DNA of 64,000 nucleotides from Nostoc sp. 106C (GCF_002154725.1 NZ_MTAW01000104.1:1-64000), one strand, 5' to 3'; positions 37,447 to 47,588 are shown, counted from the first letter of the stretch. Translations and numbers: made by a program. Notes: generated by a model from the letters alone, not told the origin.

Positions 37447-38904
37447 ATGGTTTCATCAATAACTCGGACTCAAGGCGGCCTTTATGAAGATTCCGCTGTG
37501 GAAGACAATATCGAAAGTAATTTTGCGCTTAACTTAATAGCACTACCAAAAAATCCTTTATTTGGTACAGATGGTATTCGCGGACGAGTAGGAGAGTTGC
37601 TGAGTGCGCCCTTAGCATTGCAAATAGGTTTCTGGGCGGGTATTGTTTTGCGTACTCATGCTGCCAACTCAGGCCCAGTGATTCTCGGACAGGACTCCAG
37701 AAACTCCAGCGATATGCTGGCGATGGCCTTGAGTGCCGGGTTAACAGCAGCGGGAATAGAGGTTTGGTATTTGGACTTATGCCCTACTCCCTGTGTTGCT
37801 TATCTTACAAGCATTAGTGATGCCATAGGCGGAGTGATGATTTCTGCCAGCCACAATCCACCAGAGGACAACGGGATTAAAATTTTCGGTGCGGATGGTG
37901 CGAAGTTACCACTAGCATTACAAGCAGAAATTGAAGCAGGACTACGTGGCAATAAGTCAGCTGTTGCCAGTGTCAGTAATTGCGGGCGGCATTATTTACG
38001 AAAAGAGTTAGTCAAGGATTATAGCGAAGCCTTAAAACAACCCTTGCACAGTGCAGTCAATCTTCAGGGAATGAAGATTGTTTTAGACTTAGCATGGGGA
38101 GCAGCAGTTGGGTTAGCCCCAGCAGTATTTACGGAAATGGGAGCAGAGGTCATTTGCTTGCATAACGAAGCAGATGGCGATCGCATCAATGTTAACTGTG
38201 GTTCTACTCACCTAGAAATTCTGCAAGCTACTGTTAAGGAACACAACGCCGATGTCGGCTTTGCCTTTGATGGGGATGCTGATCGCGTTTTAGCTGTAGA
38301 CAGTAAAGGAAGACAAGTGAATGGCGATTACATTCTCTACCTTTGGGGACGCCACCTCAAGCAAAAACAACAACTGCCAGATAATTTGATAGTTTCTACT
38401 GTCATGGCCAACTTAGGCTTTGAAAAGGCTTGGCAAAAATTAGGTGGTAAATTGACTCGCACAGCTGTAGGCGACCAATATGTGCAAGCCGAAATGCTGC
38501 GACAAGGAGGAATGCTAGGAGGCGAACAATCGGGTCACATCCTTTGCCGTCATTATGGCATTACTGGAGATGGCTTGTTAACAGCCTTACATATAGCAGC
38601 TTTGATTAAAGAAGCTGGTGTTGCCCTCCACGACATGGTAGACCAAAGCTTTCAGACCTATCCCCAACTACTACACAACGTGCGAGTTATAGATCGCGAT
38701 CGCCGGATGGCGTGGAAAGATTGCGAACCGCTACAAAAAGCGATCGCCCTTGCCGAAACAGCAATGGCTGATTCTGGCAGAATCTTAGTCCGTGTTTCTG
38801 GCACAGAACCAGTAATTAGGGTTATGGTGGAAGCGGCAAATGCAGAGCTTGCTCACCACTGGACAAATGAATTAGTTTCACAAGTCCAGCAACACTTAGG
38901 ATAA
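37447..38904 (+). CDS. glmM: Phosphoglucosamine mutase
   Basis: Converts glucosamine-6-phosphate to glucosamine-1-phosphate for UDP-GlcNAc, feeding peptidoglycan and surface polysaccharides. Motifs: [12 protein letters not shown], the phosphoserine loop [17 protein letters not shown], metal loop [13 protein letters not shown], sugar loop GGEQSGHI and phosphate site [14 protein letters not shown]. The ATG at 37447 has GGAG about 11 bases upstream; a GTG at 37435 would add four residues. Compared with many GlmM proteins there is an N-terminal extension of about 30 residues. It is followed by the polysaccharide cluster. Confidence 0.93.
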   Translation: MVSSITRTQGGLYEDSAVEDNIESNFALNLIALPKNPLFGTDGIRGRVGELLSAPLALQIGFWAGIVLRTHAANSGPVILGQDSRNSSDMLAMALSAGLTAAGIEVWYLDLCPTPCVAYLTSISDAIGGVMISASHNPPEDNGIKIFGADGAKLPLALQAEIEAGLRGNKSAVASVSNCGRHYLRKELVKDYSEALKQPLHSAVNLQGMKIVLDLAWGAAVGLAPAVFTEMGAEVICLHNEADGDRINVNCGSTHLEILQATVKEHNADVGFAFDGDADRVLAVDSKGRQVNGDYILYLWGRHLKQKQQLPDNLIVSTVMANLGFEKAWQKLGGKLTRTAVGDQYVQAEMLRQGGMLGGEQSGHILCRHYGITGDGLLTALHIAALIKEAGVALHDMVDQSFQTYPQLLHNVRVIDRDRRMAWKDCEPLQKAIALAETAMADSGRILVRVSGTEPVIRVMVEAANAELAHHWTNELVSQVQQHLG

Positions 38905-38915
38905 CCAGTGCTGAC

Positions 38916-38944
38916 GTGCTGAGTTAAATATCAGGACTCAGCAC
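38916..38944. repeat. Perfect hairpin between glmM and hpsL
   Basis: GTGCTGAGT and ACTCAGCAC pair perfectly around an 11-base loop. There is no U-tract, so it is more likely a repeat-type hairpin or mRNA-processing site than a terminator. Confidence 0.5.
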
Positions 38945-38959
38945 CCAGAACTGAAACTC

Positions 38960-40603
38960 ATGGCCAAACCCAAGAAAAAATCTCAAAAATCAAAAGAGCG
39001 ATCGCAATCCGAAACACCTACCCTTAGCCTAAAAGAACGGTTAGCTCAAAAACGCAAAGCTACCCTTGCACGCAAAGAATTCACCAGTTTATTGACCGCC
39101 GCCACTTTTGGCGGTCTCTTCTTTGGCATACTGCTTTTTTTTGTGGGTGGAATTAAAGCAGCAGTTCCAGGTGCTTTAGCAATTCTCATCTTTTCCCTAT
39201 CTTACAAATACCCTCGTCATGCCCTGTTTGCTTTTATAATTTACGTACCATTGGGTGGTACTATTACTTACTACCTCGGCAGTAGTCCTATACTCCAATT
39301 GGCTAAAGATGCTTTTTATGTTCCAGCTCTAGTTGGACTTTGGCAAAATTGTCGCAAGCAGGGGTTACCTTTCATTCTTCCTCAAGCTATTAAAACCCCA
39401 CTATTAATTTTATTAACATTGTGCTTACTAACACTGGTTTTTATTAATGGTGGGCAGCAGTTCAATCCACCTAAAGTAGGATTGCTAGAACAAGCACCAA
39501 ATGAATTTCCTATAGGTTTAGGCATTCTAGGATTAAAAGTATTTTTAGGCTATGTACCTCTAATTACCTGTGCTTATTATTTAATTCGCAATAAAAAAGA
39601 TTTTCTATTTTTATCACGCTTACAAGTTGTCTTAACGCTTATTTGTTGTGTCTTAGGATTTATTCAATACTTTTTACTACTAACTGGTGTCTGCCAAGGT
39701 ACTAGAGGGTTGGAAGGAGATGCCTTATTTAGAGCAACATTAGAGGCTCGTTGTTATTTTGGCGGCTCGCTACTATATAGTCCAGAAGAAGGAGTGATTC
39801 GCCTACCAGGAACTTTTGTAGCTCCTTGGCAATGGGCATGGTTTTTAATTGCTAGCACCTTTTTTACCTTTGCTACTGGCTTCAGCGATCCTTCTATACT
39901 TTGGCGGGTTATCAGTTTAGGTTCCTTAGCTTCAGTCTTTATTAATGCTGTGATTTCTGGGCAGAGAATTGCCCTAGCTTTAGTACCAGTATGCTTCGTA
40001 GCTTTGCTATTTCTTACTGGTCAAATTGCCAACCTCAAACGTTTTATCCCCATTGGTGTAGGACTGGCCGTGATTCTAGGAATTGCCATGATCGCTAATC
40101 CTACTGTAGTGCAAGAAAGAACTGAGAGTTTTACTGGTCGCTGGGAAGCTTCACCACCCCAAGAGTTTATTGTTCAGCAATTTGAAGAAAACTGGAAAAA
40201 TGTCGATGGGCCGTTAGGAAGTGGTTTAGGAAGAGCCACTAATTCTGCTCGTTCGATGGGTTCAACTAAATTGGTGGAAACCTACTACCCTAAAGTACTG
40301 TTTGAAGTAGGAATTTGTGGATTAATAGGTTTCTTGGCTTTAGTCACCACCCTCACAAAAGCTGGTTTCAAGACATATCGTTCGTTAAAAAACCGTAGTT
40401 TCCGCAGTTATGGAGCTTCTTTATGGGTGTTTATCTTGTTTATTAGCTATAACACCTACTATTACCCTCTAGATGTCGATCCTGTTGCTGTTTATTACTG
40501 GTTTTTTGCAGGTGTTCTTTTTAAATTGCCAATCCTAGAACAACAAGAGAAGAGCAACATAGAAGTGGAGCACACAGGAAATAAAAAGCATCCTCTTAGA
40601 TGA
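38960..40603 (+). CDS. hpsL: O-antigen ligase/polymerase-like membrane protein, HpsL-type
   Basis: 547-residue polytopic membrane protein with an O-antigen ligase domain. A basic cytosolic start (MAKPKKKSQKSKERS...) is followed by about ten hydrophobic helices and a large periplasmic loop (about residues 385-435, RTESFTGRWEASPPQEFIVQ). The conserved end YNTYYYPLDVDPVAVYYWFFAG is typical of what is annotated as hormogonium polysaccharide protein HpsL in filamentous cyanobacteria. Its likely job is polymerising or ligating repeat units of an exported polysaccharide. The name is from memory of that family. It opens a cluster of acyl- and glycosyltransferases on the same strand. Confidence 0.75.
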   Translation: MAKPKKKSQKSKERSQSETPTLSLKERLAQKRKATLARKEFTSLLTAATFGGLFFGILLFFVGGIKAAVPGALAILIFSLSYKYPRHALFAFIIYVPLGGTITYYLGSSPILQLAKDAFYVPALVGLWQNCRKQGLPFILPQAIKTPLLILLTLCLLTLVFINGGQQFNPPKVGLLEQAPNEFPIGLGILGLKVFLGYVPLITCAYYLIRNKKDFLFLSRLQVVLTLICCVLGFIQYFLLLTGVCQGTRGLEGDALFRATLEARCYFGGSLLYSPEEGVIRLPGTFVAPWQWAWFLIASTFFTFATGFSDPSILWRVISLGSLASVFINAVISGQRIALALVPVCFVALLFLTGQIANLKRFIPIGVGLAVILGIAMIANPTVVQERTESFTGRWEASPPQEFIVQQFEENWKNVDGPLGSGLGRATNSARSMGSTKLVETYYPKVLFEVGICGLIGFLALVTTLTKAGFKTYRSLKNRSFRSYGASLWVFILFISYNTYYYPLDVDPVAVYYWFFAGVLFKLPILEQQEKSNIEVEHTGNKKHPLR

Positions 40604-40819
40604 GAAATTAACTCAATATGGGACTCAAATAGAATACTCCCGTAAACTCTCGGAGGGCAAATACTTAATTGTAGACTAGGCTGGATTCAGAGTTAAAAAT
40701 TATATTTTTAACTGAATATGGCTATTTTTGATTATTAATATATTCAAAAATATTGTTTAAATTTTTAAGTCAAATTAGAGGTACATAATATTTGTACCTT
40801 GCGATAAAAATTATTATAT

Positions 40820-41941
40820 ATGACACAAAATCAAAACCCACAATATCAAAGGAGATTTAATTGGATTGACCAGACGAAAGGTTTAGCAATCTTAGCCATT
40901 CTAATATTTCATTTTTTTCAAAATTATCCAGAACGAATACAGCTGATTTCCATCTTAGACAGAAATACAGCCAAGTTGGGATATGCAGCTGTAGATATAT
41001 TTTTTGTTATGGCTGGTTTTAACACAAGTTACAGCTTATTTTCTAAATTCAGTAAATTAGACACACAAGATATTAAAATAAATTGGCGCTCGTGGCTTAC
41101 TAAAAGATTGGGAAGAATATATCCAGCATATTTATTAGCTGGTATATTAAGTTGTTTGCTGTATTATTTATTTTCTAATTTTAAAATTAAATCTTATATT
41201 AACTTTGTTTTAACATTTCTAGGTCTAGCAGGCATTAAGTTCCAAGCTATTAACCCAGGATTTTGGTTTTTCACAGTTATCTTAGAAGCTTATATATTTA
41301 CTCCTTTAATATTCCAGGTTTGTCGTAATCAACCAAAGAAAATACTTTGGCTAGGTTTGATAGGCGCAATTTTTACAAAAATTATATCCTTATACTTTTT
41401 GCAACAAAATAATATTCCAAATTATTTGTTCTTTTTACAAAACAATTTTTTAGGTAGCTACTTATTCCAGTTTTGCCTAGGAATTTATTGGGGATTTATT
41501 TATGCAGAACAACAAAGTTTTAGAAAAATAGATTTTATAATATCGACAAGTATATTTAGTCTAGGGCTGGTTATTTACGTTATTTTGGGTATTACAAAAA
41601 TAAATATCATATATATGCTAGGTTTTGATATTTTATTTACTCCCTTATTTTTTTTGGGTATTCAAGCATTATTATGTCGTTTAGATAAAATAGCTAAACT
41701 AGGATGGATTCTAAGTTTTACTTCAATGCTTGGAATTTATTCTTACCAAATTTATTTAATTCATCAACCTTTATATTTTGTGTTTTTACATAACTTCAAT
41801 AACAGTTTACAAGCTAATGTTTATTTAAAAATCATCATGTCCTTAGTATTGCTAACTATTTTATTGGCAATTTATACCTTTTTATTTACTAAATTAGAAA
41901 AAGTTGTTACCAAAAAACCACTAGCTAACATGAGTAAGTAA
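40820..41941 (+). CDS. Acyltransferase 3 family membrane protein
   Basis: 373-residue integral membrane O-acyltransferase. The catalytic-region start is RRFNWIDQTKGLAILAILIFHFFQNYP, with the conserved Asp-x-x-Arg/Lys and His of this family. FVMAGFNTSYSLF and the nine or ten following helices fit the family, and the short basic loop WLTKRLGRIYPAYL is characteristic. Such proteins acetylate sugars of lipopolysaccharides or exopolysaccharides, so it probably decorates the polymer made by this cluster. Very AT-rich coding sequence and Ile/Lys/Asn-rich composition compared with the flanking genes. Confidence 0.83.
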   Translation: MTQNQNPQYQRRFNWIDQTKGLAILAILIFHFFQNYPERIQLISILDRNTAKLGYAAVDIFFVMAGFNTSYSLFSKFSKLDTQDIKINWRSWLTKRLGRIYPAYLLAGILSCLLYYLFSNFKIKSYINFVLTFLGLAGIKFQAINPGFWFFTVILEAYIFTPLIFQVCRNQPKKILWLGLIGAIFTKIISLYFLQQNNIPNYLFFLQNNFLGSYLFQFCLGIYWGFIYAEQQSFRKIDFIISTSIFSLGLVIYVILGITKINIIYMLGFDILFTPLFFLGIQALLCRLDKIAKLGWILSFTSMLGIYSYQIYLIHQPLYFVFLHNFNNSLQANVYLKIIMSLVLLTILLAIYTFLFTKLEKVVTKKPLANMSK

Positions 41942-41990
41942 AACTAAGCTGCTATCAAAGGTAGATTTAACAAACTTAAGAGAGATAAAA

Positions 41991-43151
41991 ATGGCAAAGA
42001 TAATCGTAGCGGGAGAGAAACATCTTAGTATTCCTAATCTACCGCGTAGTTCTAAACATACATTAATCCGTCCTAAACCATTCCCTACTGGAAGGTATCC
42101 TTTAGAAAAACTGTGGTATCCCTTAAACAGCTGTAATTCCTGGCAGCCTTTTTGGAAAACATATCAAGCTGTTCATGCTTTTAATAATATTCAGTATACA
42201 AATAAACCTTGGTTTGTAACTTTTGAAGATCATAGATTTTTATATAGAAATCCTAAAAATAAATTTGAAGAAATAGCTTATAAAGTTTTAAACGGACGTT
42301 TGGCATTAAAGAATTGCCAGAAACTAATAGCTTTATCAGATTATGCTAAAATGCGATTTATAAAGCGAATAGAAGATTGGTCTATTCTAAATAAAGTCAA
42401 AGATAAATTAGTTGTTATTCAGCCAAACTTTGTTGTCAGAGCTACTCAATCCAAAACTTACAAAGAAAACCAACCTCTTCAGTTGATATTTGTAGGTAAT
42501 CATTTAGCCAGAAAAGGCGGTGTTGTTGCTTTAAGACTAGCAAAAAAGGCAGAGAAATTAGGTTTACCTATTCATATACATATAGTTTCGGGGCTGAAAC
42601 ATGGTGCGGGGGTACCTACTGATTTTCCCGATCAGTCTAAATATACAGAAGATTTAAAATTACTAGATTTAAATAATGTAACTGTATATAAAAATATTCC
42701 CAATGAACAAGTTTTACAGTTACTATCACAAAGCCATTTTCAAATTTTAGCTACATTACATGATACCTATGGCTATAGCATCATCGAAGGCTTTTCAGTT
42801 GCTACTCCTGCTATTACTACTAATATCTGTGCTCTACCAGAATTTGTTCATCATGGAGAAAATGGATATCACTTAGAACTACCACTCAATGAATTACGTC
42901 ATTGGAGTAATTGGATGCATGGAGAAAAAACTAAAACTGATGAATATTGGGATATTGTTAATAGCACCTATGACTATCTAGCGGAACAAGCACTGCAAAA
43001 AATTATAGAGTTTCTTGATAGGAGCGATAAACAAGAACATTACGAATACTTGAGTAAAGGCGCGCTAACTCAAATGCAAACTTTCCATAATGCAGAAAAA
43101 CAGAATGAGTTATTTGACAATCTTTATGCAGAAGCAGCAAGGTTGAATTAA
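41991..43151 (+). CDS. GT4-like glycosyltransferase
   Basis: 386 residues with the C-terminal GT-B sugar-nucleotide domain well preserved: QLIFVGNHLARKGGVVALRLA, then VTVYKNIPNEQVLQLLSQSH and LATLHDTYGYSIIEGFSVATPAITTNI, which holds the E-x7-E like region. The N-terminal acceptor domain is less typical and lacks the usual Gly-rich start. The start matches the ATG at 41991 after AGAGAGAT. It likely adds a sugar to the exopolysaccharide repeat unit. Same strand and 49 bases after the acyltransferase gene. Confidence 0.8.
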   Translation: MAKIIVAGEKHLSIPNLPRSSKHTLIRPKPFPTGRYPLEKLWYPLNSCNSWQPFWKTYQAVHAFNNIQYTNKPWFVTFEDHRFLYRNPKNKFEEIAYKVLNGRLALKNCQKLIALSDYAKMRFIKRIEDWSILNKVKDKLVVIQPNFVVRATQSKTYKENQPLQLIFVGNHLARKGGVVALRLAKKAEKLGLPIHIHIVSGLKHGAGVPTDFPDQSKYTEDLKLLDLNNVTVYKNIPNEQVLQLLSQSHFQILATLHDTYGYSIIEGFSVATPAITTNICALPEFVHHGENGYHLELPLNELRHWSNWMHGEKTKTDEYWDIVNSTYDYLAEQALQKIIEFLDRSDKQEHYEYLSKGALTQMQTFHNAEKQNELFDNLYAEAARLN

Positions 43152-43203
43152 AGCTGGTTATTGTCTTATTTATCAAATAAACAAAAATTTTATATAGAAA
43201 AAT

Positions 43204-44184
43204 ATGAGTGATTTACCTTTAATTTCTGTAGTTATACCGACCTATTATCGAGAAGAAGCACTACGAGATAGTCTTGTAGATGTCTTAAAACAGGATTATC
43301 CGAATTTTGAAGTTATAGTGGTAGACCAAACCCCAAAACATTTACCAGAGATTCAAGCTTATCTGGAGGAACAAGCAACAGCAAGTAAAATTAAATGGTT
43401 CCGCTTAGATTGGGCGAGTTTACCAGGCGCACGTAATTATGGTGTGCGGCGCTCAGAAGGTGAAATAATTTTATTTATTGATGATGATGTTCAGTTAGCA
43501 CCTGGCTTTTTATCAGCCCATGCAAAAAACTATGTGCAAAATCCAGAGGTAGGGGCTGTTGCTGGACGAGTATTTGACAGAATGAAATTAGGTGATTCTG
43601 GGGGAGATTTGCAAATTGAATATCTGCCACCCCAAGCAATGGACCCAGGAATTGCTTGGTATCACATAGATTTAGTCCATACTATCAAACCTCAGCAAGT
43701 GCTAACAGCTAGGGGTTGTAATATGTCCTTTCGCCGCGAAATTTTTACCAAGCATGGACTGAAATTTGACGAACGTTTTCGTGGTAGTGCAGTGCGCGAA
43801 GAATCAGACTTTTGTTTGCGGCTGCGGCAGACAGGATATAAGATTTGGTACGACCCAGAGGCTGATTTAGTGCATTTAGGTGAAGAAACAGGCGGTTGTC
43901 ATGATATGAGTATGCGATCGCTCAAATATCAACTCACCTTTTACCACAACCATTTCTTACTAGGACTAAAAAATCTCACCATTACCCAAGCTTTACGCCT
44001 CTACACCCGTTTATTTGATTGTCATGTCTTAGGGCGACCTCCTTGCCATAAAAGCGGTTCTCCAATCAAAATCGTGACTCGTGGCTTTTTCTATATTTTG
44101 GGTTTTCTCAAAGCTTTAGGTACTGTCATTCAATCAATATGGAATGATGGGCAAATTTATAGTCGTCTCGATCGAGAGTTTTAG
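43204..44184 (+). CDS. GT2 glycosyltransferase of the polysaccharide cluster
   Basis: GT-A fold family 2 transferase of 326 residues: ISVVIPTYYREEALRDSL, VIVVDQTPK, the DxD region LFIDDDVQLAPGF, and ARGCNMSFRRE with the acidic acceptor base later in REESDFCLRLRQTGYKI. A short hydrophobic stretch near the C-terminus (GFFYILGFLKALGTVI) suggests membrane contact. Position and type are compatible with the HpsN of hormogonium polysaccharide clusters, but I cannot assign the name with confidence. ATG start at 43204. Confidence 0.85.
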   Translation: MSDLPLISVVIPTYYREEALRDSLVDVLKQDYPNFEVIVVDQTPKHLPEIQAYLEEQATASKIKWFRLDWASLPGARNYGVRRSEGEIILFIDDDVQLAPGFLSAHAKNYVQNPEVGAVAGRVFDRMKLGDSGGDLQIEYLPPQAMDPGIAWYHIDLVHTIKPQQVLTARGCNMSFRREIFTKHGLKFDERFRGSAVREESDFCLRLRQTGYKIWYDPEADLVHLGEETGGCHDMSMRSLKYQLTFYHNHFLLGLKNLTITQALRLYTRLFDCHVLGRPPCHKSGSPIKIVTRGFFYILGFLKALGTVIQSIWNDGQIYSRLDREF

Positions 44185-44199
44185 TATTTTTAACTGCCG

Positions 44200-44310
44200 G
44201 TGTAGACGCGTTAGCGGCTTCCCGCAGGGTACGCAGATAAACGCAGATATATTACTTAATTAACTAGCTTTGTACTTTTGTAGGGTAGGCATAGCCCACC
44301 TTACAAATAT
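44200..44310. repeat. Interspersed repeat modules (GCAGATAAACGCAGATA; GTAGGGTAGGCATAGCCCACC)
   Basis: Two dispersed modules lie here: ACGCAGATAAACGCAGATAT near 44230 and a GTAGGGTAGGC/GCCCACCTTAC palindrome at 44281-44305. The first occurs near 8990, the second in partial form near 50510. The gap has no gene. Confidence 0.6.
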
Positions 44311-44354
44311 TTCAGTAAAAGGCAAATATTTCAAATTAATTAATCAACTGAATT

Positions 44355-45530
44355 ATGAGAATTTTAGTCGCTAGCCATACCTATATTGTAGATTTAAACT
44401 GTGAGAAATTACGCGCTTTATCTCAACTAGAACCAGGAATTGAAGTGACGGTTGTTGTCCCCAAACGTTGGCAACCTGGTGGTGTACAAAACAAAACTAT
44501 TGAAACTGCATACTGCGATGAAGGCTCATTTAAAATAGTCCCTGTTTCTAATTTCAGTCAAAATCATCAGGGACTTCTAACATTTGGTGCTGATTTAATA
44601 TCTTCATTACAGCAGTTCCGTCCCCAAATTATCCAGGTAGAACAAGGTTCTAGAGGACTGGCTTATACTCAGATGATTACTTTAAATCAACTTATGGGTT
44701 TGAAGGCAAAAAATGTATTTTTTACATGGTGGAATTTGCCATACGAATTGAAATTACCAGTTGCCTTATTAGAAAAATATAACCTTAGCCACAGCCACGG
44801 GATTATTTGTGGCAATCAGGATGGAGCAGAAATTTTACAACTCAAAGGATATCAAGGACTCATTAAAGTAATGCCTCAGTTGGGTGTAGATGACAAATTA
44901 TTTACTCCTCAGTCACAACCAGAATTGGCAACTAAATTAGGAATTTTACCAACCGATTTTGTAGTTGGTTTTGTTGGCAGATTTGTTAAAGAGAAAGGGT
45001 TGCTAACGCTTTTGCAAGCATTAATATCTATAAAAGATAAATCTTGGAAGCTACTGCTGCTTGGACGAGGAGATTTATATACGGAATTACTAAAAATAGC
45101 AGCAGAAAATCACATTCAAGAACGAGTGATTATAATTGAAAGTGTTGCCCATAATGTAGTACCTCATTACATCAATTTAATGCATACTTTAGTACTGCCA
45201 TCAGAAACTACTTACAAATTTAAAACTTTAACTGCTATTGGCTGGAAAGAACAATTTGGTCATGTAATCATTGAAGCAATGGCTTGTAAAGTGCCTGTAA
45301 TTGGTTCAAATTCTGGTGAAATTCCTCATGTAATTGGTGATGCTGGTTTAGTCTTTCCTGAAGGAGATGCCCAAGCTTTAGCTAATTGCTTAACTCAATT
45401 CATCGAAAACCCAGAATTTGCTCAAAAACTAGGAGAAATGGGTTATCAAAAAGCAATGACTCAGTATACAAATAATGCCTTAGCAGAGCAGCAGTTAGAT
45501 TTTTATAAAGAACTTGTTAATAGTCATTAG
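44355..45530 (+). CDS. GT4 glycosyltransferase of the polysaccharide cluster
   Basis: GT-B family 4 transferase of 391 residues. The C-terminal domain has FVVGFVGRFVKEKGLLTLLQAL, LLLLGRGDLYTELLKIA and the catalytic EQFGHVIIEAMACKVPVIGSNSGEIPHVIGDAGLVFPEGD (E-x7-E with the Gly-rich sugar-binding end). The N-terminal domain lacks the Gly-rich GG-x-x motif found in many GT4 enzymes but keeps MRILVASHTYIVDLN. By position it may be the HpsO of the hps set; this is an inference. ATG start at 44355. Confidence 0.85.
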   Translation: MRILVASHTYIVDLNCEKLRALSQLEPGIEVTVVVPKRWQPGGVQNKTIETAYCDEGSFKIVPVSNFSQNHQGLLTFGADLISSLQQFRPQIIQVEQGSRGLAYTQMITLNQLMGLKAKNVFFTWWNLPYELKLPVALLEKYNLSHSHGIICGNQDGAEILQLKGYQGLIKVMPQLGVDDKLFTPQSQPELATKLGILPTDFVVGFVGRFVKEKGLLTLLQALISIKDKSWKLLLLGRGDLYTELLKIAAENHIQERVIIIESVAHNVVPHYINLMHTLVLPSETTYKFKTLTAIGWKEQFGHVIIEAMACKVPVIGSNSGEIPHVIGDAGLVFPEGDAQALANCLTQFIENPEFAQKLGEMGYQKAMTQYTNNALAEQQLDFYKELVNSH

Positions 45531-45594
45531 TCAAGAGTCATTGTTTATCGGGCAAATAACCAAGGACAAAGAACGAAGGACAAATGACAAAAAT

Positions 45595-46779
45595 ATGCGA
45601 ATTCTCCACATTGTTCCCTCAATTTCTCTAATTTATGGTGGTCCAAGCCAAATGGTATTAGGGCTGGCTCCTGCCTTGGTAAAAGAGGGAGTAGAAGTTA
45701 CAGTAATTACAACTGATAGTAATGGCGATACAGGACAAAAAGCGCTGGATGTTCTCTTAAATTTTCCATTTAAACAAGATGGTTATGAAATAATTTATTT
45801 CCGTTGTGCCCCATTTCGTCGCTATAAGTTTTCGCTAGATTTACTCAAGTGGCTAAAACTTCACGCCTGCGAATTTGATATTGCACATATTCATGCCTTG
45901 TTTTCTCCTGTTAGTAGTGCAGCGGCAACTATCTGTCGTCAGCAGAAGTTGCCCTATATTTTGCGTCCTTTAGGAACTCTCGATCCGGCTGATTTACGTA
46001 AGAAAAAGCTATTAAAACAGCTTTATGCAGCAATTATAGAACGGCGAAATATAGCTGGTGCGGCTGCAATTCATTTTACTAGCGATCAAGAAGCAAAAAT
46101 ATCAGCAAGATTTGGGATAGTTACGCAAGATTTGGTAATTCCTTTGGGTGTGGTTCCTTCTCAATCCCCTAAATCAAAACAGGAGAGTTTGGTACGTAAT
46201 GAGTTGGGGATTCCAGATGATGTACCTGTAATATTGTTCATGTCACGGATTGATCCGAAAAAAGGTTTGAATTTGCTGATTCCAGCACTAGAAAAACTAT
46301 TAGCTGGTGGCTGTAATTTTCATTTTGTCTTGGCGGGGACAAATCCCCAAGATCCAGATTATGAACAAAACATCATCTCTCAAATCCAAAATTCACCACT
46401 GCGATCGCACACTACAATTACAGGCTTTGTTACAGGTGAGTTAAAAGCTAGTTTACTGCAAGCTGCCGATTTGTTTGTCTTGCCTTCGTACTATGAAAAT
46501 TTTGGTATTGCTGTCGCTGAAGCGATGGTAGCAGGAATACCTGTGGTAATTTCCGACCAAGTGCATATTTGTCACCAGATACTTGAAAGTGAATCGGGGT
46601 GGGTAGGTGCAATGGATGTACAAGTACTGGTAAATTTATTGCAAGAAGCTTTGCAAAACCCCGAAGAACGCCAACGCCGGGGATTGAATGCTCAACAATA
46701 TGCACTACAACATTACAGTTGGGATGCGATCGCTCGCCAAACTATCCTGGCATACAAGCAAATCTTGCGAGCGTCATAA
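45595..46779 (+). CDS. GT4 glycosyltransferase of the polysaccharide cluster (HpsP-like by position)
   Basis: GT-B family 4 transferase of about 394 residues from the ATG at 45595, where MRILHIVPSISLIYGGPSQMV gives the usual GG-x-x acceptor loop. An upstream frame start at 45514 only translates degenerate repeats. C-terminal blocks: ILFMSRIDPKKGLNLLIPALEKL, FVLAGTNPQDPDY and LFVLPSYYENFGIAVAEAMVAGIPVVISDQV. It likely adds one of the first sugars or extends the unit. The gap to the preceding gene holds degenerate tandem repeats. Confidence 0.85.
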   Translation: MRILHIVPSISLIYGGPSQMVLGLAPALVKEGVEVTVITTDSNGDTGQKALDVLLNFPFKQDGYEIIYFRCAPFRRYKFSLDLLKWLKLHACEFDIAHIHALFSPVSSAAATICRQQKLPYILRPLGTLDPADLRKKKLLKQLYAAIIERRNIAGAAAIHFTSDQEAKISARFGIVTQDLVIPLGVVPSQSPKSKQESLVRNELGIPDDVPVILFMSRIDPKKGLNLLIPALEKLLAGGCNFHFVLAGTNPQDPDYEQNIISQIQNSPLRSHTTITGFVTGELKASLLQAADLFVLPSYYENFGIAVAEAMVAGIPVVISDQVHICHQILESESGWVGAMDVQVLVNLLQEALQNPEERQRRGLNAQQYALQHYSWDAIARQTILAYKQILRAS

Positions 46780-46916
46780 TGTATTGAGCTTCTTTAAGGG
46801 AAATTACGTAACATCAAATTTTCTTGCACATCTCTTAACCCGATGGGGAAACCGGGGTTTTATGTCACGATCGCATAGTAGAATACATAATGCCTTCTAA
46901 CTACAGGGAAGCTCTC

Positions 46917-47555
46917 ATGACTCTCCGTCTAGGTGATACAGTACCCAACTTTACGCAAGCCTCTACACACGGCGACATAAATTTTTACGAATGGGCAGGT
47001 GACAGCTGGGTAGTGCTGTTTTCTCACCCTGCTGACTTTACACCTGTTTGCACGACCGAATTAGGCACAGTTGCCAAGCTGAAACCAGAATTTGACAAGC
47101 GCAATGTCAAAGCGATCGCTCTCAGTGTCGATGATGTAGAATCCCATAAAGGATGGGTGGGCGATATTGAAGAAACCCAAAGTACTACTCTCAACTACCC
47201 TATTTTGGCAGATGCAGATCGTAAGGTTTCTGACCTTTACGATATGATTCACCCCAATGCCAATGCAGCAGTGACAGTGCGATCGGTTTTTGTTATTGAC
47301 CCCAATAAAAAGCTACGTCTTAGCTTCACTTACCCTCCTAGCACTGGACGCAACTTTGATGAACTATTGCGGGTAATTGATTCTCTGCAACTGACTGATA
47401 ATTACAGCGTGGCTACACCAGCTGACTGGAAAGATGGAGATGATGTTGTAATTGTCCCCTCACTCAAAGATCCCGAAGTGCTGAAGCAGAAATTCCCCAA
47501 AGGTTACGAGGAAGTCAAACCCTACTTGCGGATGACACCTCAGCCTAACAAGTAA
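46917..47555 (+). CDS. 1-Cys peroxiredoxin (Prx6 type)
   Basis: Thiol peroxidase that reduces hydrogen or organic peroxides. The single cysteine of the protein is Cys45 in HPADFTPVCTTELGT, and no resolving Cys exists, so it is a true 1-Cys Prx. The Prx6-type long C-terminal domain follows (SFTYPPSTGRNFDELLRVIDSLQL, then DWKDGDDVVIVPSL). 212 residues. I chose the ATG at 46917, with AGGGAAG nine bases upstream; an ATG at 46890 in frame would add nine residues. Prx6-type proteins in cyanobacteria respond to oxidative or desiccation stress. A hairpin terminator follows. Confidence 0.92.
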   Translation: MTLRLGDTVPNFTQASTHGDINFYEWAGDSWVVLFSHPADFTPVCTTELGTVAKLKPEFDKRNVKAIALSVDDVESHKGWVGDIEETQSTTLNYPILADADRKVSDLYDMIHPNANAAVTVRSVFVIDPNKKLRLSFTYPPSTGRNFDELLRVIDSLQLTDNYSVATPADWKDGDDVVIVPSLKDPEVLKQKFPKGYEEVKPYLRMTPQPNK

Positions 47556-47588
47556 GTCTGAAAATTATTTCATGTAACCATCCAGTGT

